Below are positions 9,162 to 19,038 of a stretch of 64,000 bases of DNA, in pieces. Below the pieces are notes generated by a model. That model did no database searches, had not been told where the DNA came from, and saw only the letters and a program-made list of their open reading frames with translations. Within the stretch, counting starts at the first letter, position 1. Every line of letters begins with the position of its first letter. This DNA is from DASUAS01 sp963809795 (GTDB lineage Bacteria > Actinomycetota > Acidimicrobiia > IMCC26256 > DASPTH01): the NCBI GenBank assembly GCA_963809795.1, contig CAWELN010000019.1, forward strand, positions 124,001 to 188,000, read 5' to 3'. The position numbers and the translations under genes were made by a program.

Positions 9162-10767
9162 TCAGTCGAACCAGGGGACGACGAGGCGCTTGACCACCTT
9201 GCCCATCGCGTTGCGCGGGAGCTCGGCGACGAACAGGAAGCGCTCGGGCACCTTGTAGCGCGCCAACGAGCGGGCGCAGTGGTTGCGGAGGTCCTCGGCG
9301 GTGAGGCTCTGGTCGCGCTCGACGACGACCGCCGCGACGACCCGTTCGCCGAGTCGTTCGTCGGGTACGCCGACGACCGCGCACCCCGCGACCCGTGGTT
9401 CCTCGTGCAACACGCGCTCGACCTCGGCGGGGTACACGTTGGCCCCACCGCGCACGATCAGGTCGCCTTTGCGGTCGGTGATCACCAGGTCGCCGGCGGC
9501 CGTGAGGTAGCCGAGGTCGCCGGTGTGGAGGACGCCGTCGCGGAGCGCCTCCGCGGTCGCGTCGGGCCGGTTCCAGTAGCCGAGCATCGGGGTGTACGCG
9601 CCTGCGAACAGGCCGTCGTCGGCCGGGCCGACGCACACCTCGCCCACCGTGCCGGCCGCCACGGCGCGGCCGTCGTCGGCGCGCACCGTCACCGACAGGT
9701 GCGGCAGCGCGCGGCCGGACGCCCCGGGCACCGGCGGCTGCGCGGGATCTTCGACGGTGACCGCGGTCGGCGCCTCGGTGAGGCCGTACCCGGTCGTGAG
9801 CCGCACGCCGAAGCGCTCCTCGTAGAGCCGGCGGAAGCTCTCCGGGGTCGCACCCCCACCGCAGCCCGGACGGACGAGGGACGCCAGGTCGGAGGGCGCG
9901 ACCTCGGGATGGGTGAGCAGGTCGTGGATCATGGCGGGAACCGCCGACATCGTGCCCACGCGTTCGTCGCGGATCCACGTCGCCAGGCCCACCGGGTCGA
10001 CGCGGTCGATGCACACGACGCAGGCGCCTCCCTGCAGCGTGCTCACCGGTCCGAGCACCATCAGGTTCAGGATGGTGAGCGGCAGCACCACGCCGAGGCG
10101 GTCGTCGGGGAAGGGTCGGTGCACCATGGCCACCGCGCCGACGAGCAGCAGGTTGTGCTGACTGTGCACCACCCCCTTGGGCCGTCCGGTGGTCCCGCTG
10201 GTGTACGCGATCGCGGCCGGCGCGAAGGGATCGACGGCCACCTCGGGTGCGGTGGCCGGATCGGCCGCTGACAGCAGCCCGGCCCACGCGCTCGACGGGT
10301 CGCCGGGCTCGGCGTCGAGCACGACCCGCAGCGCGGGGAGCGCGTGACGGGCCGCCTCGATGTTGCTCGCCGCGGCGCGGTCGCCGACGAACACCGAGAC
10401 CCCGGCGTCGTGGAGCACGTACTCCTGCTCGGGCCGGGTGAGCGCACGGTTCACGCCCACCCACACCGCGCCGAGGTGCATGGTGGCGAGGAACGCGACG
10501 ACCAGCTCGGTGTGGTTCCCCATGCACCCGGCGATCCGGTCACCGGGCTGGACGCCGGCCGCAACCAGCAGCGGCGGCCGCGCGCCGTACCTGGTCGTCG
10601 AGCGCACGGTACGTGGAACGGCAGAACCGTCCGACGAGCGCCTCGCGGTCCGGTCGGCGGGCCACCGCGGACGCCAGCGCGTCGGGCACCGACTGCGCTC
10701 CGACCGGGAGCTGCGGGCGGCGCGCGGACGGCAGGAGTCCGTGGGCCGGTGGATCGGATGCTGTCAT
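9162..10767 (-). CDS. AMP-forming acyl-CoA synthetase (one frameshift)
   Basis: About 534 residues once the break near 10575 (one extra base) is repaired. The N-terminal MTASDPPAHG to DDQVRRAA segment is in one phase, and the rest from LLVAAGVQPGD in the next. Adenylation motifs are clear: AYTSGTTGRPKG (P-loop), TTGYGLTEAPT (A5), GVLHTGDLGYL (A7), DLIVRGGANVYPAEVE (A8) and the catalytic lysine in NAMGKVVKR. It activates a carboxylic acid to its CoA thioester via an acyl-AMP. The ATG at 10767 overlaps the stop of the preceding ligase (ATGA). It is the last of three ligases in this operon. Confidence 0.87.
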
Positions 10768-12308
10768 TCCTGACCCAACTGGTCGCGCAGCTGTCGCTTC
10801 AGCACCTTCCCCATGCTGTTGCGGGGCAGCTCGTCCACGATGACTGCTCGTCGCGGGGTCTTGTAGTCGGCGAGGCGGGTGCGGGCGTGTGCGAACAGGT
10901 CGTCGGCGTCGATGCCGTCCGGAGCGACGAGCACCGCGACCAGATCCTCGCCGAGGACATCGTGCGCCACCCCGATCACGGCCACGTCGGCGACGCCCGG
11001 GTAGGTCATCAAGACGGCTTCCACCTCCGCCGACGCGATGTTCATCCCGCCCCGAATGACGAGGTCCTTCCGGCGGTCGGCGTAGAAGAGGAACCCGTCC
11101 TCGTCGACGAAGCCGACGTCGCCGGTGTGAAGCCAACCGCCGGCGAGCGCCGTCGCGGTCTCGACCGCGTCGTCGTGGTAGCCGCGCATGACCGCCGGCG
11201 ACCGCAGCACGATCTCGCCGAGCACACCCGGCTGCGCCCGACGGCCCTCGTCGTCGTGCACCGCGAACGACGTCCATGGGCCAAAGCCCTGGTTGCCGAT
11301 CGAACCGGCCTTGGCCAGGATGTGCTCCGGCTTGCAGACCGTGCCGCCGGGTCCGGCCTCCGTCTGCCCGTAGAGGTTTGTGAGCGCGCACCCCGGAAAC
11401 GCGGCGGCCAGCCGTTCGAGCATGGTGGCGGTCATGACGGAACCACCGAACACCAGGTGCCGCAAGGATGCCGGGCGGTGACTGAGGTCGGCGTCGCGCA
11501 GCAACAGCGCGAGCATCGACGGCGCCCCGAGGTACACCGTCGAGCGGAAGGCATCGGCGACCGGCAGGGTGCGGTGCTGGTCGAACTCGGGCTCGAGCAC
11601 GAGATGTGACCCCGCGGCCAAGCACGCGAGCGGATTCGTGTGCACCCCGGTGGACGTGAAGTACGGAATGGCGCTCTGGAAGACGTCACCCTCGGTCAGT
11701 TCCATGGCGCGCGCCAACTCGATGCCCGCGGCGACGTTGTTGGCATGCGTCAGCTCGACGCCCTTCGGCCGCCCGGTGGTCCCCGACGTGTACAGGATGT
11801 CGGCCACATCGTGTTCCGAGACGTCGGCACTGTCGCTGGGCGCAAGGGTGGCGATCAGCTCGGACAGGCCGGCGGTCACGTCGAGGACGCGCGCCTGCGT
11901 GGAGTCACTGGCGGCTCGCGCGAGACCGAGGTGGTCGCCGCCCGAACAGATGAGGGAGACGCCCGCGTGGCCGACGATGTACTCGATCTCGGGAAGTGCG
12001 AGCCGCGTGCCGAGCGGCACCGCCATTCCGCCCGACCACTGGACCGCCCAGTGCAACACGAGCGCCTCCAACCCCGACGCGTTGTCGAGGTGGATCCCGA
12101 CCGACGCGCCCGGGCCGGCGCCCGCGCCGACGAGCAGGGCCGCGCTGCGGGCGACGACATCCGTGAGCGCTTCGCCCCCGAGGTGCACGGTCCCCCCGGC
12201 GGACGAGGGCGCGCTCAGCGCGGGTTGTGTGCCCCGGTCGGCGACCGCTTCGAAGAGCTCGACCATCGTGCGCCATGGCGCCTCGGCCGGGAGCGCGACC
12301 AGACTCAT
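10764..12308 (-). CDS. AMP-forming acyl-CoA synthetase
   Basis: A 514-residue ANL-superfamily ligase with ILYTSGTTGRPKG, TNLYGQTEAG, GGWLHTGDVGF, DLVIRGGMNIASAEVE and the C-terminal lysine motif RNSMGKVLKRQ. It makes acyl-CoA from acid, ATP and CoA. The start at 12308 overlaps the crotonase stop and its own stop overlaps the next ligase start, so translation is coupled across crotonase-ligase-ligase. Asn-Ile-Ala at A8 in place of Asn-Ile-Tyr-Pro is a small deviation. Chain length or ring preference cannot be read from these motifs. Confidence 0.9.
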   Translation of the reverse strand: MSLVALPAEAPWRTMVELFEAVADRGTQPALSAPSSAGGTVHLGGEALTDVVARSAALLVGAGAGPGASVGIHLDNASGLEALVLHWAVQWSGGMAVPLGTRLALPEIEYIVGHAGVSLICSGGDHLGLARAASDSTQARVLDVTAGLSELIATLAPSDSADVSEHDVADILYTSGTTGRPKGVELTHANNVAAGIELARAMELTEGDVFQSAIPYFTSTGVHTNPLACLAAGSHLVLEPEFDQHRTLPVADAFRSTVYLGAPSMLALLLRDADLSHRPASLRHLVFGGSVMTATMLERLAAAFPGCALTNLYGQTEAGPGGTVCKPEHILAKAGSIGNQGFGPWTSFAVHDDEGRRAQPGVLGEIVLRSPAVMRGYHDDAVETATALAGGWLHTGDVGFVDEDGFLFYADRRKDLVIRGGMNIASAEVEAVLMTYPGVADVAVIGVAHDVLGEDLVAVLVAPDGIDADDLFAHARTRLADYKTPRRAVIVDELPRNSMGKVLKRQLRDQLGQE

Positions 12309-13213
12309 TCTTCGGACGGTCGGAACCAGTCGGGGTCGCCGTCGCCATCCACGATCGGCTCCTCCAGCCACTGGTTGAACCGCGGTTCGCGTCGTTCCCG
12401 ATACGCCGCCATACCTTCCGACGTGTCGGGATGCTGGTCGCTCACCGCGGTCTTGGCCGCGATGTCGTCGCCGGCCTGCTCGAACGTCTGCGCGCTCGCG
12501 TTGTGCAACGACCGCTTGAGCATCCGCATCGCGACCTGAGGGCCGTTCGCCATCTCCTCGGCCAGTCGCATGGCTGCCGGCATCAGCTCCTCGGGGGCGA
12601 CGACCTCGGACACCAGCCCGAGGTCCAGCGCTTCCTCGGCCGCCACGATCCGCTTCCGCATCAGGAACTCGATCGCCCGTGCGAGGCCGAGATGCTGCAG
12701 CAGGAGCCAGTGACCACCTTCATCGGGCAGGAAGCCGAACCGGAGCGTCGCGCTGCCGAGGCGTGCGCCGGTCGACGCGATCCGGAAGTCGCACGCGAGC
12801 GCGATCGACAACCCCATCTGGATCGCCACGCCGTTGACGGCCGCGATGGTGATCTTGTCGAGGTTCAGGATCGACCGGATCAGCTCCTGCGAGTACGTCC
12901 GGAGCAGCGCATACTGATCGACTTGCGAGTTCCGGACGTTGCGCAGCTGCTCGGGAACCAGCGTCGGGATATGGCGGTTGTTCTCCGTCGGATTGAAGAT
13001 GTCGTCACCCGCGCAGAACCCTCGACCGGAACCGGTGACCACGACGACGCGCGTGTCGATGTCGAGTTGCGCCTGGGTCATGATCTCGGTGAGATCGCGC
13101 TTCATGCCCCGGCTGATCCCGTTGAGACGGTCGGGCTCGTTGAACGTGATCACCGCGATCCCGGGATCGTGCGTCGCAACGTGGAAGCCCTGGTAGGCGC
13201 CGTCGAGCGTCAT
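12305..13213 (-). CDS. Enoyl-CoA hydratase/isomerase family protein
   Basis: A 302-residue crotonase. Oxyanion segments are GRGFCAGDDI and VNGVAIQMGLS. In the catalytic segment LRFGFLPDEGGHWLL the second acid (Glu) is kept and the first is lost, as in several isomerases and 1,4-lyases. It carries an insertion after residue 75 (IFNPTENNRHIPTLV) and a 30-residue acidic C-terminal tail, both longer than in the standard enzyme. It is coupled by ATGA overlaps to acyl-CoA ligases on both sides, so it should act on the thioesters they form. Confidence 0.87.
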   Translation of the reverse strand: MTLDGAYQGFHVATHDPGIAVITFNEPDRLNGISRGMKRDLTEIMTQAQLDIDTRVVVVTGSGRGFCAGDDIFNPTENNRHIPTLVPEQLRNVRNSQVDQYALLRTYSQELIRSILNLDKITIAAVNGVAIQMGLSIALACDFRIASTGARLGSATLRFGFLPDEGGHWLLLQHLGLARAIEFLMRKRIVAAEEALDLGLVSEVVAPEELMPAAMRLAEEMANGPQVAMRMLKRSLHNASAQTFEQAGDDIAAKTAVSDQHPDTSEGMAAYRERREPRFNQWLEEPIVDGDGDPDWFRPSEE

Positions 13214-14827
13214 CGGTCCCGTAGTTTGGCGCGAAGCTCGAACTTCTTCACCTTGCCCGCCGCGGTGCGCGGGAACTCGTCGACGAGTTGCACTTCCTCC
13301 GGCCACTTCGGGCGCCCCAGACCGACCGTCTCGAGATGGGCACGGAGAACGTCGAGATCGGGCTCCGCCTCACCGGCTCGCATTCGCAGGAATGCCACCG
13401 CGCGTTCCCCGGTCCGCGAGTCGGGTCGGCCGACGACCGCGACCTCGGCGATCGCCGGCAACTGGAGCAGCGCGTTCTCGACCTCGGCGGGGGAGATGTT
13501 GACGCCATTGCGGATGATCATGTCCTTCTTGCGGTCGGTGATGGTGAGCCAGCCGTCCTCGAGCACCCCGATGTCGCCGGTGGCGAACCACCCGTCGGGA
13601 TCGAGGAACTCGTGGGTGAGGGCATCGTCGGTGTACCCGGCGAACAGATCGGGACCGCGGGTCACGATCTCCCCGGCGTCGCCGGGCGCGGCCTCGGTGC
13701 CGTCGTCGCCGACGATGCGGATCTCGACCCCGGCGAGCCCGTGACCATCGGTGCTCGTGCGCCGTGCACCTGGTTCGTCGGGTGCCGCGCCGGTGACGGT
13801 CGGCATCTCGGTCAGACCGTAGGACCGGATGGCGCGGATGCCGCGGGCCTCGGCGTCGGCCGCGATCGCGGTCGGCACCGACGAGCCGCCGAGCACGACC
13901 GACGTCATACGGGCGCGGTGGTCGTCGGTGAACGACGGGTGGTCGAGGAGGCTGGTCAGGAAGACGGTGGCGCCGCTCCCGGCGGACAGGTCGTCGGTCA
14001 GCATGGCGTCGAGAACGAGCGCGGGATCCCACGCGTCGATCAGCTGGATCGATTCGCCGCGCGACGCAGGCAGCAGCAACCCGAGCAGCATTCCGGTGGC
14101 ATGGCTGATGGGTGCGCCGAGGAGCACGGGGCGACGACCGGAGGGGATGAGCGTCGGCAGGTGAGCGCGTACCTCGGCGCCGAGCGCTCGGTGCGACTGG
14201 ATGACGCCCTTCGGGTTGGCGCTGGTCCCGGAGGTGTACGCGACGAGTGCGGGGCTCGCAGGATCGACCGTCACTGAGCGTGTCGACGCGGTCGCCGTCG
14301 AGCAGATCCTGGAATCGTGCCGCGCCGGTGGGAAGCTCGTCGCCGACGACCACCACGTGTTCGAGGGCACCGAGGTCGGGGCGCACCGCCTCCAGGTTCG
14401 CGACGTGGTCCACGGCGCCGAACCGGTCCGCGATCACGAGGACACGGGCGTGTGACTCGCGCAGGATGTACGAGAGCTCGTGCGTGCCGTAGTAGTGCAC
14501 GATCGGGACGACCACGGCGCCGAGCATGCTGCTCGCGAACCAGGTGGCGGCGCCCTCGACCCAGTTCGGGACCTGCACCGCCACGATGTCGCCAGGGCCC
14601 ACGCCCAGGGCGCGGAGGCCGCCGGCGAACCGGGCGGAGAGGTCGAGCACGTCACCCAGCGTCCCGCGCCACGGGCGTGTCTTCGACCAGATGCGGACCG
14701 GCGCGGCAGGCGCCGCTCGCATCCCGCGCTCGACGAGCCGGCCGAGCGTGTCGTCGTTCCACCATCCGGCGCGGCGGTACCCGTCGGCAAGCTCGGGCGC
14801 GGGCGCCCGCAGGTCCCACTCGGGCAC
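13210..14827 (-). CDS. AMP-forming acyl-CoA synthetase (one frameshift)
   Basis: About 538 residues when one extra base near 14276 is removed. The N-terminal 190 residues (WSKTRPWRGTLGDVLDLSARF to RVDTL) are in the first phase; TVDPASPALVAYTSGTSANPKG and everything after are in the second. Other motifs are IRSYGLTEMPT, GWFATGDIGVL, DMIIRNGVNISPAEVE and the final lysine in TAAGKVKKF. The start is GTG at 14827, ten bases after the preceding crotonase stop. The Ala-Asn change in the P-loop (TSGTSANPKG) separates it from the two other ligases of this operon. Confidence 0.86.
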
Positions 14828-14837
14828 GGCGTCGCCT

Positions 14838-15626
14838 CTACTTCCGCCCGGGGGGCACGTGGTCGCGGGCCGGCCGACCGACGCCCATGTGCACGAGCGG
14901 CGTGTTCGCCACCCGCTCCAGCTGGCGCACCTTCTCGCGGTCCTGCGGATCCGACGCGTCGATCACGAGCTTCGCCAGCGCGACGGTCTCGGCGTCGATG
15001 TTCGCCAGCTCGGCCGCGAACGCGTAGACCCGTGGCATGAGTTCGTCGCCCGGGTGGATCTCGTGCACGAGTCCCATCATCCGGGCGTCGTCGGCGGACA
15101 CGTTCCGCGCCGCCAGCGCCATCCACTTCGCCCAGTGGGTCCCGACGAGACGTGTGAGCCGGCTCACCCCGCCACTCCCCGGGATCGCGCCCTCGCTGCG
15201 CGTCTCCGGGAGCCCCCAGTGCGTCTCCGGCGTGCAGAACCGGAAGTCGCAGGAGACCGCCATCTCGGTACCCGCGCCCAGGCACGGACCGTTTGCGGCC
15301 ACGATGATCGGCTTCTCGATGCTCTCCATCTCGTCGTAGAGCAGGTGGTGCGAGCGGTACCCGCGGCGCCACGCGTACCCCGGGGCGTCGGGGCCGGGGA
15401 TCCGGTCCCCGTGGCGGAGCTTCAGGTCGAGTCCGGAGCTGAAGTACCGGCCGGTCCCGGTGATCACCATGACGCGCAGGTCGTCGCGGCTCCCCAGCGC
15501 GCCCACGGCCTCCCACAGCGTCTCGGTGACCTGCGGACTGATCGGGTTCAGCTTCTCGGGTCGGTTCAGCGTGACGGTGATCACGCCGTCGCCTTCCGTG
15601 ATGAGCGCGTGCGCGGCGTCGTCCAT
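14838..15626 (-). CDS. Enoyl-CoA hydratase/isomerase family protein
   Basis: A 262-residue crotonase. LNRPEKLNPIS, the first oxyanion segment TGRYFSSGLDL and the second ANGPCLGAGTE are present. The catalytic segment LPETRSEGAIPGSGGVSRL keeps the first glutamate (PET) but not the second. It lies between an Ltp-type thiolase homologue, whose stop is at 15637, and an acyl-CoA ligase, all on the minus strand with gaps of about ten bases. It probably hydrates the enoyl-CoA that feeds the adjacent retro-aldolase candidate; that is inference from order alone. Confidence 0.87.
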   Translation of the reverse strand: MDDAAHALITEGDGVITVTLNRPEKLNPISPQVTETLWEAVGALGSRDDLRVMVITGTGRYFSSGLDLKLRHGDRIPGPDAPGYAWRRGYRSHHLLYDEMESIEKPIIVAANGPCLGAGTEMAVSCDFRFCTPETHWGLPETRSEGAIPGSGGVSRLTRLVGTHWAKWMALAARNVSADDARMMGLVHEIHPGDELMPRVYAFAAELANIDAETVALAKLVIDASDPQDREKVRQLERVANTPLVHMGVGRPARDHVPPGRK

Positions 15627-15636
15627 GTTGATCCGT

Positions 15637-16809
15637 TCAGTCGACGCGCAGGGTGCAACCCTGCGCGTTGAAGAAGAAGCCACCGGCGGTGACGATGGCC
15701 CGTTCGGCGCCTGCGACCTGCCGGTCGCCGGCCCGTCCCTGCAGCTGGTGGACCGCCTCCCGGAGGTGGCCCGAGCCCTGCGTGCCCCCTTCGGACAGCG
15801 CGCCGCCGTGCGGGTTCACCGGGATGCGGCCGTCGATGAGCACGCGGTTGGTGGCGTCGTCCCAGTGCTCGGCGAGGAAGGCACCGGCTTCACCCGGCCC
15901 GCAGAACCCGGCGTTCTCGAACCAGTTCAGCGTGATGATGGTGAAGCCGTCGTAGGGGAAGTACACGTCGCAGTCGTCGATCCAGAAGTCGCTCTTGGCC
16001 CGCAGCGACTCCACGACCACCTGCTGACCGTGCTGGCGCAGGCTCGGAGTCTGGTCTTCTTCGTTCTTGGCGATCTGCCCGAGCGTCGCCGCGTGCACCA
16101 GCACCGGCCGGTGCGGGAGGTCGCGGGCCCGCTCCGCGGTGGTGATGACGAACGCGTCCGCGCCGTCGACGGGAACGTCCATGTCGAGCAGGCACAAGGG
16201 CCAGCGGATCATCCGCGCGTGCAGGTAGTCGTCCATGGTCAGCGGGTCGCGCATCGCGGCGGCCGGGTTGCGCATGGCGTTCGAGCGCGCGTTGATGGCC
16301 ACCCGGCCGAGCGCCTCCCGTCCCACGCCGAACTCGTGCAGGTACCGCGACGCCCACGCGGTGTAGCCGACCGCGCCGGCGATGGACTCGGGGGGCGCCG
16401 CCGCGGACCCGGCGCCGAACCCGCTGCGGCGACGGAAGGGGTCGCGTGCGGCCGAGCGTGAGAACATCGGGCCCCGGAACAGCGCGTGGTACCCGAGCAC
16501 GACGTCGCAGTGTCCGCTGTACACCGCGCCCACCGCCGCGACCAGCTGGTTCACGAACGGGATCTGCGGGTTGGCGAACCACGTGATCTCCGGGATGCCG
16601 AGCGCCGATTGCACGTACGCGGCGGAGGGGGTGGACCCGACGATGCCGTCGACGTCGGCCGCGCTGAGGCCGGTGTCGCGCAGCACTTGGACGCACGCGT
16701 CGAGCGCGAGCGACGCCGCGCTCACCTCGCCGCCGTCGCGCGAGAAGCCCGTGGTTGCCGCATTCGCGATCGCCACGCGGTCCTTGGCCGGGTTGCGTCC
16801 CGAGATCAC
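15637..16809 (-). CDS. Thiolase-fold lipid-transfer protein (Ltp-type), probable retro-aldolase
   Basis: A 390-residue thiolase-fold protein of the SCP2-thiolase/Ltp branch. The C-terminal NPHGGALSEGG block and KNEEDQTPSLRQ region are typical. The segment where thiolases hold the nucleophilic Cys reads FANPQIPFVNQLVAAVGAVY here, with no Cys, so thiolysis is unlikely. Ltp2-like steroid aldolases also work without that Cys and need a DUF35 partner; exactly such a partner is encoded upstream with a GTGA overlap. I infer retro-aldol cleavage of a beta-hydroxyacyl-CoA. The GTG start at 16809 is set by that overlap. Confidence 0.82.
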   Translation of the reverse strand: MISGRNPAKDRVAIANAATTGFSRDGGEVSAASLALDACVQVLRDTGLSAADVDGIVGSTPSAAYVQSALGIPEITWFANPQIPFVNQLVAAVGAVYSGHCDVVLGYHALFRGPMFSRSAARDPFRRRSGFGAGSAAAPPESIAGAVGYTAWASRYLHEFGVGREALGRVAINARSNAMRNPAAAMRDPLTMDDYLHARMIRWPLCLLDMDVPVDGADAFVITTAERARDLPHRPVLVHAATLGQIAKNEEDQTPSLRQHGQQVVVESLRAKSDFWIDDCDVYFPYDGFTIITLNWFENAGFCGPGEAGAFLAEHWDDATNRVLIDGRIPVNPHGGALSEGGTQGSGHLREAVHQLQGRAGDRQVAGAERAIVTAGGFFFNAQGCTLRVD

Positions 16810-17273
16810 GCGCCGGCTCCGGTCGCGAGCCGGAACGCCGGGACCGGAACGCCCTCGCGGTCGAGCCAGTCGAGGGTGACCGGGGTGCCGATGACGATGT
16901 CGTCGTTCGCGGCGCCGACGACGGTGCTGGTGAAACGGAGCCCGGGCTGCTCCTCCAACTCGACGGTGACGACGGGATACGGAGTGGCGTAGTCGACACC
17001 GGGCGCGGGCGGACCCTGGTGCAGGAAGATGGCCATGAAGATCGTGCCCCGTCCGCTGACCGGGGTGGGCACGACGTTCGTCGACCAGCACTCCGGGCAC
17101 CGGGGCTTCGGTGGTTCGTGCCAGGTCCCGCAGTCGCCGCAGCGATTCACCCGCAGCTCGTGGTCGAGTCGGGCCCGGAAGACCGCCTTGTTGTCGTGGT
17201 CGAGCGCGTACGCGTGGAACAGCTCGACCAGTTGTTCGTCGTCGAGGGCGGCGTGCTTCGGCGCGGAGTCCAT
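16806..17273 (-). CDS. DUF35 zinc-ribbon/OB-fold protein, partner of the Ltp homologue
   Basis: A 155-residue protein with a rubredoxin-like zinc ribbon (CGDCGTWHEPPKPRCPEC, about residues 44-61) followed by an OB-fold (SGRGTIFMAIFLHQG, YPVVTVELEEQPGLRF, IVIGTPVTLDW). DUF35 proteins bind acyl-CoA and form complexes with thiolase-fold enzymes; ChsH2-DUF35 with Ltp2 in cholesterol side-chain cleavage is the known model. Its TGA overlaps the GTG of the Ltp gene, a usual arrangement for such complexes. It begins only 35 bases after the PlsB stop, so it may be read through from the phospholipid genes upstream. Confidence 0.88.
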   Translation of the reverse strand: MDSAPKHAALDDEQLVELFHAYALDHDNKAVFRARLDHELRVNRCGDCGTWHEPPKPRCPECWSTNVVPTPVSGRGTIFMAIFLHQGPPAPGVDYATPYPVVTVELEEQPGLRFTSTVVGAANDDIVIGTPVTLDWLDREGVPVPAFRLATGAGA

Positions 17274-17308
17274 GGGGCTGTTCTACACGGTGCCCCGGAT
17301 CTCGGACC

Positions 17309-19038
17309 TCAGTGTCCTCGCATCACCTGGAGGAACCGCGCCACGGCACGCGCCTGCGTCGTGCGGGCACGCCGGACCAGTTCGTGCAGCTCGTCGGCGA
17401 ACTCGGCGCGTCGCTCGGCGAGGTCGACGGAGGACCCGGGCGCCAGGAGACCGCGGTGGTCGGCCAACCGGATCGCCCCGTCGGCGTACGACGTCGAGAC
17501 CGCGTCGGCGCAGTAGATGCGGTGCTGCAGCAGGTACTGCTCGCCCAAGCCGCCCGCTGCTCGTAGGAGCTCCGCGGTGTCCGTGACCGGTTCACCGGCG
17601 TAGGCGCGGAGCGCCTCGGCGGTCACCCAGTACGCCTCCAGGAACGGGCGGAGGAACGGGCCGGTGACGGGGCGTTCCGCTCGCGCCGCCTCCGCGTCGA
17701 CCTCGGCGAGGAACTCGCCCTTCTCGGAGAAGAAGAATTCGAACTTCAGGAGGTCGCGCAGCCGGAGCGCGTCCTCGTGCAGGTCGATGCCCTCCGAGAG
17801 GTCGACGATGGCGGACAGGAGGAAGAAGTGCAGGATGCCGTTGCGGTAGTACGACGCGGCGATCCGCTGCTCGCGGCTCGATGAGGTACACCGGATCGTG
17901 ACCGCCGTCGAACCGCGTGACGACTCCATGGCGCTGCAAGGACGCGAGCCCGGCGAGCAGGGTCTGGCGCGTCGCGAGCGGTCTCGCGGTGATCGGGAGC
18001 TGCCGGTCGTCGACGTCGGCCGCGTAGCGTTCGAGCAGGGCCAGCAGCTGGTCGAGCGAGAGCGCGCGGTCGGCCCAGAGCAAGGCCATCGTGATGAGCG
18101 CCGGCGGCGTGATCGGCGTGACCGTGTTGATCCGGACCGCGACCTCGAACGCGAGCTTCTGGAGCGGCACCGCCTCGGTGTCGCCGGCGAGGGCGGCGGC
18201 CTCGAGCTCGCGGGTCAGGTGGTCGCGCACCGAGATCGGATCGCCGAACGAGACGTGGATGTCGCCGCGCGAGTAGCGGGTGCGCTGCGCTCGTGCGTAG
18301 CTCACCAGGCGGCCGAGCGACTCCGGCGCCTTGGCCGCACCGGTGGCCGAGCGGGCGTGCTCCTCGACGTCGAGCAGCTCGTCGTAGACGATCGACACCG
18401 GTTGCAGGAGGAAGTCGTCGCAGCGGTCGTCGTGGACCGCGTCGACGAGGTAGGCGAGCAGGCCCAGCCGCGGGTCGCGGAGCTTCCCGGTGCGCGTGCG
18501 GCCGCCCTCGATGTACCACTCCAGGTTCTGACGGTGCTCCGCCAGCCAGCCGACGTACTCCCGCAGCGCGAGCTTGTAGACGGGATCGTCGCGGAAGCTG
18601 CGCCGGATGAAGATGAGCCCGGCCCGGCGTCCCATCGGGCCCATCGGCCAGAACGCCACGTTGATCCCGCCGAGCTTGTAGGTCGGCGGGATCTCGGCGC
18701 GCTGCAGCACCGAGGCCAGCACCACCGGGTCGATGTACGAGCGATGGCTGGGGAGCAGCGCGAGCGGGTAACGCCGGTTGAGGTCCTGCAGCCGGGCCAC
18801 GGACCGACGCGTCGCAGCGGATGCGGTGGCGGTACCCGGTGCGGTCGAACAGGCGCGCGATGTGCAGGAAGACGTCGCCGGCCGGTCCGCCGTGCGTCGC
18901 CACCATCTCGCGCAGGTCGGCATCGAGCTCCGCGGCGACGTCGGCGTCGGTCCGGCTCCCGGCGGCCGCGATCTCGCCGACCCGCGCCTGCACCGCGGGC
19001 CGGCCGAGGATCTCCGTGCGGACCTGGGCGGCGTTCAC
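17309..19038 (-). CDS. plsB: Glycerol-3-phosphate acyltransferase, PlsB type (two frameshifts)
   Basis: About 576 codons when one extra base near 18801 and one near 17879 are removed. The acyltransferase blocks are intact: LLPSHRSYIDP (HX4D), GRRAGLIFIRRSF and EWYIEGGRTRTGKL. The C-terminal part (SYYRNGILHFFLLSAIVDL) is the typical PlsB helical domain. It acylates glycerol-3-phosphate at the membrane, the first step of phospholipid and triacylglycerol synthesis. The GTG start at 19038 overlaps the stop of the HAD-PlsC fusion. The plsC-plsB order matches M. tuberculosis Rv2483c-Rv2482c (plsB2). It is shorter than E. coli PlsB, lacking part of the N-terminal domain, as in actinobacterial forms. 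Confidence 0.88.

Noticed and set aside
15637..16809. True beta-ketothiolase
   Set aside because: No Cys at the nucleophile position; a DUF35 partner points to the Ltp aldolase group.
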